DNA of 64,000 nt from Haliotis asinina. Its lineage: Eukaryota; Mollusca; Gastropoda; Lepetellida; Haliotidae. The position numbers and the translations under genes were made by a program. The DNA lies in contig NC_090281.1 in the NCBI RefSeq assembly GCF_037392515.1, positions 46,662,645 to 46,726,644 on the forward strand, in the 5' to 3' direction. Positions 45,181 to 57,850 of this stretch are shown piece by piece (the stretch's first letter is position 1; each line of letters opens with the position of its first letter). Below the pieces are notes generated by a model. The model had not been told where the DNA came from and made no database searches. It saw only the letters and a list, made by a program, of their open reading frames with translations.

Positions 45181-46184
45181 AGATAACTGGTGGGTGATGG
45201 TAAAACGGTCTGCAAGGCCTCAAATTCACACCTAATAAATCCCAAAGGCTAATTACAGTTTGACCCCTCGACATAATTAATGAGGTAATTGGGGCGTGAA
45301 ATGAGAGTGGGACAGACCACTGTTCAGTGGACACTCTGGGTCACTCTGTTAGGGGTAGGATGCTGATGCTCTTACTACAGTGTTCGGTGGAGTGAAGATG
45401 CATGGGTGTGTCTTTCACTATGCGCAGGCTGTTTAGAAAAGAGTTCCGACTCAGTATCCCACTTATTTTGTGTTTGAGAACAATGAATAACAATAACCAT
45501 AAACAATATCACCTTGTCACCTCTGATAATATGCTAAATGATAGAGATTGTGTTGTGATAACATAACACATGACAGTATATGTTGCTATGAATCATGTGG
45601 TCGATCCAACTTTTACCAATAGTACCAGTGATACAGATGGGATAGGTCACCTTTTGAAATATTTCACAATCATATTTATTTTTTGTTGTTTCTGTTGATT
45701 CTTCCTTTCTGTGGTCAGCCAAGCAACAATCCACCATAATCCCATAAAATCATTGAGGCATGAAGTCCCATAAGCCAACTGAATAATTTTAGGCTTCGTG
45801 GGACTACACCTGTTGTACACGGGCTAGTTGCAGTTACCACATACTGCTATATTTAACATAACTAAACAATAACCTTCAGGAATGGAAGCCCATGACAGAA
45901 ATGTGCCCTGGACAAGTAACAGGTTGGAGGTTGGCATGGGAGGTTAAAGTAACTTGTTGGAAAAGCCCATCCCAACGTTTTCGAGATGATAAATTTCATG
46001 TTGGACTGGAGACGCAAATTAATAAACTGAACATGGTGCAACATAGTGCTGGCCAGACACTGCTCCCAAAGAAAAAGAAACATCAAGACCCCCAGACAGA
46101 ACTGCCCACCCTGGAACATAGGGCATTATTGATATGTTGTATTATTTTGATGGGTTATCTCATGGAACAAAACTTTCTAAAAGG
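45181..46184. other. Unassigned intergenic DNA
   Basis: GGGGAGATAACTGG near 45178 resembles the molluscan GGGAGATAACTC-type repeat word also seen at 27700. The 142-codon frame at 45892-46320 runs into repeat R1 and has no family feature. Confidence 0.45.
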
Positions 46185-46680
46185 TCACATGAAAAAGGAA
46201 AACACAACTTTGCAGATTCTGATACCTTTTGGTATGCAGTTACCGAAACAAATCATCAAAAATGCCAATTCAACCTATAAAGAAAAAAAAAACGCGATGG
46301 AAAAACCCCGCGAATTCTGAGTTCAAGCGATTCACTAAATTTCCCCCAGCGCTGGGGGAAGAAGTTGTTTCAACAGTTGTGCTGCGCTGCGCCCATACCG
46401 CATGCGCAGTGAATAGGTTCACGGAGCTTGAAACAGTATGCATGCCCGGAGTATGAGATCGTGAGCAGTAGTCTTATCTTGGTTGTATACACAAACAAGT
46501 AAATAATCTACTCGTTACATAAAAAAAAAATGTTGATTGTAAGAAGAAGCCTCTATCACAGAGAAAGCTTAATGTCTGGTTTATTGACACCTATATGTAT
46601 GGCTGCCTGTCTGCTAAAGACAATATGCAATACACAACTTCAATCATTGACCACATGCAATTTAAACTTAACACCTATCA
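46185..46680 (+). repeat. Dispersed repeat R1, copy 3
   Basis: Opposite orientation to copies 1 and 2: TTTGCAGATTCTGATACCTT, TTCCCCCAGCGCTGGGGGAA, GCGCAGTGAATAGGTTC, CAAGTAAATAATCTACTCGT and CACAGAGAAAGCTTAATGTC. The 75-codon frame here echoes minus-strand frames at 18550 and 18980, but stops and indels differ among copies. Confidence 0.8.
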
Positions 46681-48504
46681 GGCTATTCGCCATAAACAAA
46701 ATAAACTGATTGATGACTCATGCATCCGAGTCCTGTCTCAGCCACATTATGTAATTAAGCAGGTGTGATACTTATACATATGACATGTTTTTTATGTCTA
46801 TGGGTTGCAAAGAAACTACATCCGTTTTTCTCGGATGACTGGATCTCACGGAAACTGGTGCAAACGCTTGTCAGTTTCAAGTCCTGCTTTGTACTTGGAT
46901 TACAGTTTCCAGTCGTTCACCATCTCTACTGAGATGATTTTTGATTGGATGGAACGCAAATTCAGAGATGGGTTTACAAAACCCAACATCTCTACATACA
47001 TTCTTTATGGATAACAACATAGTATATATGATTTTGTTTGACAACGGTATATCAATCCATAGTGAAACGACGTATCATATACAATACAAAAAGTTGTTAT
47101 CCATAAAGAATCTTACTTTCTTGTAACTCGCCATACTTCTAAAATGCCCATCAAACACATCATCTTTCTAAACACACTATGGGCCCCACCTTATGAGCCC
47201 TCGGCGTATCAGCAAATGAAGCAGACAATCGGTAACCGTCGTTACACTTGAGTGCACATCCACCATCTATGACTGGGTTTGGTCTCCCGCGGGCTTCGTT
47301 ACGAGGGACGAAAGTCCAAGTACAACCAGGGATACTCTACAATACTCTATATAGGCTCCCTCGTACAACGTATTGCACTTCTGAATCGCCATTGTATGCT
47401 TGTAATTTTATTATTTTCTTACAAACAGCAGAACTGATATAATGGAATATATGTTACTAATACTTATAGTGGTGGAATATTTGACATTTCATTTGATATT
47501 TTAATATGTTTTGGGGTTTTTGTATCTCGTGATCAATAGTGGTAACGCCAGATACTAGTAAGTTCTTATCCACCTAGTGCCTGTAAAAACACAGAATGGC
47601 CTTCGTTCGACTTTGTGCATAGTCAGTTTATTCACATGGCATAGGAACCATATTTGAGGTGTGGCGAGTCACACTGCTTCCATTTCCCTCGCTACTCTGC
47701 TACATCTTTATTGGATAAAAAAATGGATAAAAAAACATTTTGAAATTGTTTCTGAGGAGTTGTAGGCTGGTTTGACATCTTGCAGTGTCATCATCGCGAT
47801 AATGCGCCGAGGAGTGGGTTGTTTAGGTGGTGAAAGTTGTAATGTGCTGAATTTGGTTTATGACGCGTGAACAAGGAATTTAGCATATCATACCATTGAA
47901 ATAAATTTGATGTTCGCTTGATAGTGCTCCATGGTCAATACTGCAGTGTTGATGGAAATGGTATTCTTTAATGCGGAATTTGTTTCACGTTTATAATACT
48001 CCCGTCTTTCATGCAAATTAAATTATCCCAAAACAAATAGACAGTGTCAAGCTTAAACTAGATGTTTTTTACAGATTATAACAAGAGGAAGATTAAATTT
48101 CATACAAAAACATTCCATTTACAAATTTACGGAAAATATGTTACACATTATTATCAAATATACAATCAAAAACAATGGGGTAGCATTGTAGTTGAGCATT
48201 CTTTAATACTTGTTCATATTTGGCTTTCTTATGGCTGGGGAGGTCTGCCTGTTGCATCCTTTCGACTCGATTTCTGAGGAAAACAGTCAATATGATTATA
48301 CTTGCATTAAGTGAATGGTAAACCAATGTGAAAATAGAATCAATGGTTATTCTCACAATCTCATAGCAGGTATTATTGATACTTGTGTATTTAGTGCATT
48401 AGAACACAGGTGTTCAACCTTTTTTCTCCTTTGAAAGATCACACGGATTAATACTGTGGGGTGATTGTTACTGTATCTCCCAGCCTTGAACAAAGCCTCA
48501 ACAC
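46681..48504. other. Intergenic DNA with one hairpin
   Basis: ATTCTTTATGGATAACAAC (47000-47018) and GTTGTTATCCATAAAGAAT (47093-47111) are perfect 19-bp inverted repeats around a 74-bp AT-rich loop, a MITE-like unit. No gene recognised elsewhere. Confidence 0.6.
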
Positions 48505-48595
48505 ATAACAAGGCCTAATCCCTTGTTCATTGATGAGCAAGTCATGTCAGTAAGGGTTCATTAATTAACAAGGCCTAATGCCTTGTTCAGGTAAT
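48505..48595. repeat. Pair of ACAAGGCCTAATxCCTTGT hairpins
   Basis: ACAAGGCCTAATCCCTTGTT (about 48507) and ACAAGGCCTAATGCCTTGTT (about 48569) each fold on themselves, about 62 bp apart. Not linked to a gene. Confidence 0.6.
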
Positions 48596-48738
48596 CCTTC
48601 AGCTCAACCACAAAAAACAGCTGGTGTTATCTGGGGAATATATTCCACCCCCATAGCCTGATTAAGTCCCAGGAAGGATATTTATGACATGTAATAAATC
48701 TTTGATCAGCCAGTTAGTCGGGCTGTTGTTCTCATATC

Positions 48739-49173
48739 GTGATTCAGTATACTAAACACTTACTGAATGGCAGAGATACTCTACGACTCTGTATATTGAG
48801 CTCCCTGCTAAATGATATGGTAGTCTTGAGTGTAAGATTTCTCAACAACCATGCTGCTGAAGGAACACATATTTTGCATCATCAGGATTGCCTTACTGAT
48901 TTTACAAATAATATACTTGCATCATCTGCAATATACTCACCTGAGCTGAATGTGCCCTCTGAAGAAATATCGTTGACAGACATTCTGAACGGCTTTGTAG
49001 ATGTAAAGTCTCATATGCACGATAGCAAAAATGTCCGTATGTTGGTGTGCAATGATCAACTGCATTTTCCCATCGGGTGTTCATATATGTATTTAGATCT
49101 CAAAAGGTCATCAAATTACTTTGAGTTACTCAAAGTAACAATGGACAGTGCACGTGTACACAACGGTTTGTGA
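48739..49173 (+). CDS. Unidentified open frame, 144 codons
   Basis: Open from a GTG (no ATG at the left limit) to TGA; the first internal ATG is at codon 27. Composition is protein-like, with LCILSSLLNDMVVLSVRFLN, SSAIYSPELNVPSEEISLTD, VDVKSHMHDSKNVRMLVCND and FPIGCSYMYLDLKRSSNYFE. ATTCAG at 48742-48747 could be an acceptor and AATAAA follows the stop at about 49181. I do not recognise the family. It could be a last exon, a transposon remnant, or chance. Confidence 0.3.
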   Translation: MIQYTKHLLNGRDTLRLCILSSLLNDMVVLSVRFLNNHAAEGTHILHHQDCLTDFTNNILASSAIYSPELNVPSEEISLTDILNGFVDVKSHMHDSKNVRMLVCNDQLHFPIGCSYMYLDLKRSSNYFELLKVTMDSARVHNGL

Positions 49174-50909
49174 AACATGTAAATAAAGGTATGTCACTTT
49201 AATATGAATTTTACCAACTGACCATGTTGTTGAAATAGACTATTGTTCATCAAGACTAACCGTTATCAAAACACTAACTCAAATCGGCCAAATAATCCCA
49301 CTAGTGGTATCCTCTTTGGACTGAAGTTATTTATTTTAAGAGTAAGAGAATTATAAGGCATGCTCAAATGGGTTTGGTCGTTTAATTAATCCCACACAGC
49401 CATCACCAGCAGAGGGAATGATTTACACATCTCATTTTTGTGCTTAATTATTGTGTTTGTTTTTTTGGGGGTAAAAAATGACATGGGATTGTGAACAGCT
49501 TTACAGTTTATATCGACACCGGTACCATACAACATACAATACACAATTTAAATGCAGCATGTGTTGTCACATATGTATATAAATTTGAATAACAAACATG
49601 GGTAAAGCTTGAAGACAATCTTATATGGAAATAGTGAATTATCTGATCTTAATAATCTGTCCATCTTAAGATCTGCCTACCTCTTCGTCACTGCTTCTTT
49701 TAGATTTGATACTATATATGATTGAAGAATTAACCTCGTGGTTTGTCATATGATAATCTTGTATTAGAACTTTGGTTTATTTACCTTTGTAAAGTGCATT
49801 CCACACATACAAACTAATTGTATCAATATAGAGCATTTACGAGAATGTTATTGGTAAGATAATTAGTTTTGGTGTCTTGATGGTAAAATTGTGGATGCTC
49901 ACCGAAGTAACCATAGACTTAAGACAAAAAAACATCTTCAAGCAGACAGGAAGACCATAACAGAGTATGGAAAAGGTTTTTCCCATCTTGTTGGGTCAGT
50001 TGTGTATGAAGTGAACTACAACTGTTGACACTGATGATGTATGATTGTGTAGCACTTTAAGAATTTCTTATTTTCACGAAAGTCACCAAATGCAAAGCAG
50101 ATTGTACAGTTATGTAAGTTATATTTTATGTATGAATAATAAATTAAAAATTTATGTACGCCGAACATAAACAAACAAATGATAGACCGGCACGCACCAT
50201 TTAAATATTCTGTAACATAATTCTTGTAAATGATTATATAAATCTTGTTACACAATCATTTTTATTAATTCATTTGACTACTTGCTCCAATCCACACGTA
50301 CTGACATCACAACCAATTATCTATTGACATGTTTATGAGATTTCTTGAATACGCCAATTGCATAACACCGTTAAGGAGCACCAACATAAAAGGTCTAGTG
50401 ACAGGTGTTATTTAGAGAATGCATATAGTTCCCATGGAGTAGAGTGGTAAAATCATCGGAATGAGCTTGGGATGATGATCTCCAACAAAGGCAAGACATC
50501 TGTTTTAACAGGCACAAGAATTTGGTACATGGATCAATGCTGGCCGTACACATGAACTTTCATGTTTTCAGGCACCAGACGCAGTTGCATTGATATAAAG
50601 CACAAATGGACTACACAAAATATGGCTTATTCCTTCAGTTTTCATGAATAAATATGTCACATGCAAGATCCATTATGCATATCAACAGTAAGAACTCTAA
50701 CAGAACAAAAGAAATAATAAATTAGTAAGTTCAACGAGTCATGGGGATTCTTGAGAAATGGCAAAATTGAAAGAAGTAGCGGTATAATCCTTCGTAAATT
50801 TCCAAACATTTACAAGCCTTGTAAACATTATCTTTACAATCGTTGTAAATGTTTGCAAATATGACATTTAAATTTTGTAAATTTTCGTAAATCAACATTT
50901 TTTTCCGTC
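49174..50909. other. AT-rich DNA preceding the minisatellite
   Basis: No gene recognised. At 50800-50885 there are several opposed TTTACAA and TTGTAAA words (ACATTTACAAGCCTTGTAAA). Confidence 0.45.
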
Positions 50910-53900
50910 TGCATGAGTACACCACAACATCCACCAATGGATCGTGCACCGCCACCCTCATACATGAGACTCCACCATCACATTCAAAATGCATGGTGCA
51001 CCACCACTGACATACATGAGTACACCAAAACATCCACCAATGCATGGGGCACTACCACTGGCATACATGAGTGCACCACAACATCCACCAATGTATGGCG
51101 CATCGCCACCGGCATACATGAGCACACCTCAACATCCACCAATGCATGCCGCATCGCCACCGGCATACATGAGAACACCTCAACATCCACCAATGCATGG
51201 CGCACCACCACCGGCATACATGAGTACACCACAACATCCACCAATGCATGGCGCATCGCCACCGGCATACATGAGCACACCTCAACATCCACCAATGCAT
51301 GGCACACCGCCACCGGCATACATGAGGACACCATAACATCCATTAATGCATGGGGCAAAGCCACAGGCATACATGAGTACACCACAACATCCACCAATGC
51401 ATGGGACACTACCACTGGCATACATGAGTGCACCACAACACCCACCAATGCATCGTCCACCGCCACCGGCATACATGAGACACCCATCATCACATCCACT
51501 AATTCATGGGGCACCGCCACCCTCATACATGAGACAGCACCATCACATCCACCAATGCATCGCACACCGCAACCGACATACATGAGTACACCACAAAATC
51601 TACCAATGCATGGTGCAACGCCACCGGCATACATGAGTACAACACAACATCCACCAATGCATCGTGGAACGCCACCGGCATACATGAGCACACCACAACA
51701 TCCACCAATGCATGGCGCACCACCATCGGGAAACATGAGCCACCACCATCTCATCCACCAATGCATGGCGCATCGCCACTGACATACATGAGCACACCAC
51801 AACATCCATTAATGCTTGGCGCACGGTCACCGGCATGTATGAGTACACCACAACATCCACCAATGCATGGCGCACCACCACCGGTATACATGAGGACACC
51901 ACAACATCCACCAATGTATGGTGCACCAGCACCATCATACATGAGCCACCACCATCACATCCACCAATGCATGGCACAACACCACCGGCATACATGAGTA
52001 CACCACAACATCCACCAATACATGACGCACCGCCACTGGCATACATGAGAACACCTGAACATCCATCAATGCATGACGCACCGCCACCGGCATACATGAG
52101 AACACCTCAACATCCACCAATGCTTGGGGCATCACCACCGTCATACATGAGTACAGTACAACATCCAACAAAGCATGGTGCACCAGCACCCTCATACATG
52201 AGCCATCACCATCACATCCACCAATGCATGGCGCACTGCCACCAGCATACGTGAGTACACCACAACATCCACCAATGCATGGTGCACCACCACATTCATA
52301 CATGAGTGCATCACAACATCCACCAATGCATGACGCACCGCCACCGGCATACATGAGAACACCTCAACATCCACCAAAGCATGACGTACCGCCACTGGCA
52401 TACATGAGTGCACCACAACATCCACCAATGCATGGGGCACCACCACTGACACACATGAGTACACCAAAACATCCACCAATGCATGGCACACCGCCACCGG
52501 CATACATGAGTGCACCACAACATCCACCAATGCATGGGGCACCACCACTGACACACATGAGTACACCAAAACATCCACCAATGCATGGCACACCGCCACC
52601 GGCATACATGAGTACAACACAACATCCACCAATGCATCGTGGAACGCCACCGGCATACATGAGTGCACCACAACATCCACCAATGCATGGGGCACCACCA
52701 CTGACACACATGAGTACACCAAAACATCCACCAATGCATGGCACACCGCCACCGGCATACATGAGTACACCACAACATCCACCAATGCATGGCGCATCGC
52801 CACCGGCATACATGAGCACACCTCAACATCCACCAATGCATGGCACACCGCCACCGGCATACATGAGGACACCATAACATCCATTAATGCATGGGACAAA
52901 GCCACAGGCATACATGAGTGCACCACAACATCCACCAATGCATGGGACACTACCACTGGCATACATGAGTGCACCACAACATCTACCAATGCATCGTCCA
53001 CCGCCACCCTCATACATGAGACAACACCATTACATCCACCAATGCATCGCACACTGCAACCGACATACATGAGTGCACCACAAAATCTATCAATGCATGG
53101 TGCAACGCCACTGGCATACATGAGTACAACACAACATCCACCAATGCATGGCTCATCGCCAACGGCATACATGAGCGCACCTCAACATCCACCAATAAAT
53201 GACGCACCGCCACTGGCATACATGAGAACACCTGAACATCCACCAATGCATGGGGCACCAACAAAGGCATACATGAGCCACCACCATCACATCCACCAAT
53301 GCATGGCACAACACCACCGGCATACATGAGTACACCACAACATCCACCAATGCATAGCGCACCACCACAGGCATACATGAGTGCACCACAACATCCACCA
53401 ATAAATGACGCACCGCCACTGGCATACATGAGAACACCTGAACATCCACCAATGCATGGGGCACCAACAAAGGCATACATGAGCCACCACCATCACATCC
53501 ACCAATGCATGGCACAACACCACCGGCATACATGAGTACACCACAACATCCACCAATGCATAGCGCACCACCACAGGCATACATGAGTGCACCACAACAT
53601 CCACCAATAAATGACGCACCGCCACTGGCATACATGAGAACACCTGAACATCCACCAATGCATGGGGCACCACCACCGGTATACATGAGTACACTACAAC
53701 ATCCACCAATGCATGGCACACCGCCACCGGCATACATGAGGACACCATAACATCCATTAATGCATGGGGCAAAGCCACCGGCATACATGAGTACACCACA
53801 ACATCCACCAATGCATGGGGCACTACCACTGGCATACATGAGCACACCTCAACATCCACCAATGCATGGCACACCGCCACCGGCATACATGAGGACACCA

Positions 53901-55450
53901 TAACATCCATTAATGCATGGGGCAAAGCCACCGGCATACATGAGTACACCACAACATCCACCAATGCATGGGGCACTACCACTGGCATACATGAGTGCAC
54001 CACAACATCCACCAATGCATCGTCCACCGCCACCGGCATACATGAGACACCCACCATCACATCCACTAATTCATGGGGCACCGCCACCCTCATACATGAG
54101 ACAGCACCATCACATCCACCAATGCATCGCACACCGCAACCGACATACATGAGTACACCACAAAATCTACCAATGCATGGTGCATCGCCACCGGCATACA
54201 TGAGTACAACACAACATCCACCAATGCATCGTGGAACGCCACCGGCACACATGAACACACCACAACATCCACCAATGCATGGCGCACCACTATCGGTAAA
54301 CATGAGCCACCACCATCTCATCCACCAATGCATGGCGCATCGCCACTGACATACATGAGCACACCACAACATCCATTAATGCTTGGGGCACCGTCACTGG
54401 CATACATGAATACACCACAACATCCACCAATGCATGGCGCACCCCCACCGGCATACATGAGGACACCACAACATCCACCAATGCATGGGGCACCAACAAA
54501 GGCATACATGAGCCACCACCATCACATCCACCAATGCATGGCACAACACCACCGGCATACATGAGTACACCACAACATCCACCAATGCATAGCGCACCAC
54601 CACAGGCATACATGAGTGCACCAGAACATCCACCAATGCATGACGCACCGCCACTGGCATACATGAGAACACCTGAACATCCACCAATGCATGACGCACC
54701 GCCACCGGCATACATGAGAACACCTCAACATCCACCAATGCATGACGCACCACCACCGTCATACATGAGTACAGTACAACACCCACCAATGTATGGTGCA
54801 CCAGCACCCTCATATATGAGCCACCACCATCACATCCACCAATGCATGGCGCACTGCCACCAGCATACAAGAGTACACCACAACATCCACCAATGCATGG
54901 GGCACCACCACATTCATACATGAGTGCTCCACAACATCCACCAATGCATGACGCACCGCCACTGGCATACATGAGAACACCTCAACATCCACCAATGCAT
55001 GACGCACTGCCACTGGCATACATGAGTGCACCACAACATCCACCAATGCATGGGGCACCACCACTGGCATACATGAGTACACTACAACATCCACCAATGC
55101 ATGGTGCACCACCACCCTCATACATGGAACACCACCATCACATCCACCAATGCATGGTGCACCACCACCCTCATACATGGAACACCACCATCACATCCAC
55201 CAATGGATAGCACACCGGCACCTGCATACCTCAGTGCACCACAACATCCACCAAAGTGTGGGACACCGCCACCGACATACATGAGTACAACACAACATCC
55301 ACCAATGCTTCGCGCACCGCCACCGGCATACATCAACACACCACAACATCCACTAATGCACTGGGCACCACCATCGGTATATATGAGCCACCACCATCAC
55401 ATCCACAAATGCATGGCGCACCGCCACACGCATACATGAGTACACCAAAA
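50910..55450 (+). repeat. 51-bp minisatellite, ~4.5 kb, with higher-order structure
   Basis: About 88 units of consensus ATGAGTACACCACAACATCC then ACCAATGCATGGCGCACCGC and CACCGGCATAC (51 bp), mixed with ~53-bp variants (ATGAGCCACCACCATCACAT). Because 51 is a multiple of three, five of the six frames of the consensus are free of stops. In + frame 0 the unit encodes MSTPQHPPMHGAPPPAY; other frames give Cys/Gly or Val rich 17-mers. No frame stays open: the 53-bp units shift it, and TAA in CACCATAACATCC recurs at 51331, 52872, 53745 and 53898. Multi-unit blocks are duplicated, such as 53273-53478 with 53479-53684, and about 51330-51720 with 53898-54290. I do not call it a gene. Confidence 0.93.
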
Positions 55451-55800
55451 ATGCACCAATTCACAAGAATGACTGCACAGAAAATAAAGGTCACCAGAAT
55501 AGTGTTATTTCCAAAACAGCCCCCGTCAATTTCCCATACTTAGGTTCGGCTCGTGTTAAAGACGTCATTCATCCTGCCTTGCCTATTCCAATTTGTTTTT
55601 TTCGTCATCGATTCCATTCCGTTAAACCAGTCTTACTTACTGAATGGTATAACAATGGTTCCTCCTTACACGTGTCTGAAATCACATTTAGTATCAATCT
55701 TGGGATAATGCAAACACGACTCAGTGAAGAATGGCCACACCTACCTATCGATGAACGTTTGGATGATTCAGGTGATATATTATACCATTATATGAAGTGA
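55387..55800 (+). CDS. Unidentified open frame leaving the minisatellite, 138 codons
   Basis: Open from after a TGA at 55384 in the last repeat units to TGA at 55798-55800; no ATG early in it. The non-repeat part reads NDCTENKGHQNSVISKTAPV, NFPYLGSARVKDVIHPALPI, HRFHSVKPVLLTEWYNNGSS, LHVSEITFSINLGIMQTRLS and EEWPHLPIDERLDDSG. It looks protein-like but I recognise no family. It may be the 3' exon of a gene whose repeat region decayed, or a transposon piece. Confidence 0.3.
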   Translation, partial: ATTITSTNAWRTATRIHEYTKNAPIHKNDCTENKGHQNSVISKTAPVNFPYLGSARVKDVIHPALPIPICFFRHRFHSVKPVLLTEWYNNGSSLHVSEITFSINLGIMQTRLSEEWPHLPIDERLDDSGDILYHYMK

Positions 55801-55850
55801 TGTATTATACCATTATATGAAGTGATGTATTATACCATTGTATGAGTGCC
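55777..55850. repeat. Three 24-bp tandem units TATTATACCATTATATGAAG
   Basis: TGATGTATTATACCATTATA-type units repeat three times across the stop codon of the frame above. Confidence 0.85.
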
Positions 55851-56349
55851 CATGTCAGATTGAGATTCATAATTTACCTTTACAGACTATCAGTGGTGCC
55901 TACAAAGACCAAAATTGGCACAGGTGGATGACGAAACATTGATTATAATGTAGAATGTACAGAAAGTACCTTATTATTTAGCATCATTTCATTTCTGAGA
56001 CAAGAAGCTTTATACAAATATTCACCTAAATTACACAACTGTTTTACATTTCTAACATTTACAAGTTGAATGCGTTTATGCATTGTACTAATATGGTTTT
56101 ATATGTTAGTAATAAGGCATCTGTAGTAATATGGTTTTATGTACAGTGTTCCGTAATTAATAAAATAGCGACATACTAATATAAAATGCAACTCGTCTTC
56201 AATGTCGTCTTCACAAAAAACATTAGTTTCTTTCTGTTATTTCAACATGCTGTTTCTATAGTTGAATTACGAGAGTTACGTCGGAATTTGGATAAATATT
56301 TCCCGATGATGTGCGGGATAGCTTTACATAGGTAACACAGCAGAGTGCA
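55851..56349. other. AT-rich intergenic DNA
   Basis: Two ATATGGTTTTATGT words near 56091 and 56131. No gene recognised. Confidence 0.4.
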
Positions 56350-57070
56350 AATATCAATAATATTTATATAAATTACACATTCTGATCAATTGGATAAATA
56401 ACAACAATCTCTTGAGATGCTTGATCGAAACTTCGTATGTAAGAAGGTAGGTATGCAGGACATACTTCATCTCTATGTCATAATTCATTGATACCAATGT
56501 TAGATTAAATATTGTTCCCCTGATACGCCCGGCTATTAACTCGACGGTTCTTTACTTCTCACAAAAGACATTCATAATAATTTCGAAGGATAAGATCATT
56601 TGTGTGAAGCAACTTGCACCAATACTTTATCATGTTAAATTGTCTCTGATATATGCGAGGGAGACGACCCAATTCTGCATAAGCCATAGAATTACATGTA
56701 TAGTTTTTTAACTTCAGTGGAGTAATTCAACAACGAATCTAACTGCTTTTGTGAACCATCAACTGATTCAGAAATTAGGACACGTCGTCTGCATACAGTA
56801 ACAGAAAAATACTTAGGGATTTACATTTATAAGAAATTCAGTTATCTTCAAAAAGGGGGTCTCAAAATCACTGAGATAAAATGAAAATAGAATTGGAGAC
56901 AAAACATCGCCTTGCATTAAATCCGAATTATTCTTAAAGGATTCACTAAGATAGCCGCCAACGCTAACAAACGATCTAACGTTCAGATACAAAGAATATA
57001 TAACTGACATTAATTTTCCATTTAATCTAACTTTGACAACTTACCACAACTTACACCTGTCTACAGAGTG
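56350..57070 (-). pseudogene. LINE reverse transcriptase relic
   Basis: Minus strand from about 57020: LNVRSFVSVGGYLSESFKNN and LMQGDVLSPILFSFYLSDFE (motif B), then LLLYADDVS at about 56800-56775 (catalytic YADD kept), a stop and frameshift, LISESVDGSQKQLDSLLNYS, and downstream AELGRLPRIYQRQFNMIKYW. Several frameshifts. A third LINE family by sequence. Confidence 0.85.
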
Positions 57071-57537
57071 CAATACACCCTGAAAGTTGACGTATGCACG
57101 ATACAATACGCGTATTATTGTTAAGGCTGTTGCTAATTAATGTGAAACTATGTTTACGACACAAATTGGAATGTTGGTATTCCCCGAACGGAAGCGAGGG
57201 ATATACAGATATTTAGGCACGAGTGTGCCTATCTATTATCAAACTCAACTTTCAAACATGGGCTGGTTACCCACAATGGCCTCATTTAGAACGCTACGTT
57301 ATAGAGGAGACGTGGCGTCCTTGCATTGTCACCACATCACCTCACCATGACAAAGTAATATTTTCCCCTAGGTCATCGTATGAAAAATATGAACCCCGAT
57401 ATTTTCGACCTCGTAGTTAATATGACTCATGGGCCAATCTGGTAGAAATATTAATATTAATTCTTCTGCTGGAGTAGATCATCCGGGAATCCTTGGTGCT
57501 GTAAGTTGGAGACCCACTTGCTTTTAGCATTGTCCTT
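57071..57537. other. Unassigned intergenic DNA
   Basis: Two short + frames at 57150-57420 without family features. Confidence 0.4.
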
Positions 57538-57850
57538 GTGATACTCCGTGGTGGGTGGGTGGTTCGGGTGATGAGCCATATTACACTAACCATGGCTTAC
57601 AGCTATGAAATTCCGCCCAAAAGCCCAAAATGTCCACTTGAAATTGACCCTATTGATACTGATCACAGACCTTCTGCATCGATTGAGTATTGGCCGCTTT
57701 TCCTTGTGATCGAGACTCCTGACAAGACACCGTAAAAGGTGAACCCCTTTGCTGTATCGAAGGGTATTGAAGTAGTACAGGAGGAGGCAGCTGAAAAATC
57801 TGATGTCGTAGCCTCCCCAGTACTGAGTTTGTTTGACACTATCTTCAGTT
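57538..57850 (+). pseudogene. LINE ORF1 (gag-like) fragment
   Basis: The frame reads PSASIEYWPLFLVIETPDKT, a TAA stop at 57733-57735, then KVNPFAVSKGIEVVQEEA. The pattern WPxFLVIE...L.K.SPFAxxKGI is one I know from ORF1/gag-like proteins of I/Jockey-type LINEs in marine invertebrates; from memory, not verified here. Confidence 0.5.

Noticed and set aside
50984..54372. Long minus-strand frames (up to 361 codons) rich in Cys, Gly, Trp or Val
   Set aside because: They arise because a 51-bp repeat lacking stops in three minus frames keeps all of them open. The translation switches between unrelated 17-residue motifs wherever a 53-bp unit occurs, so no frame is preserved.
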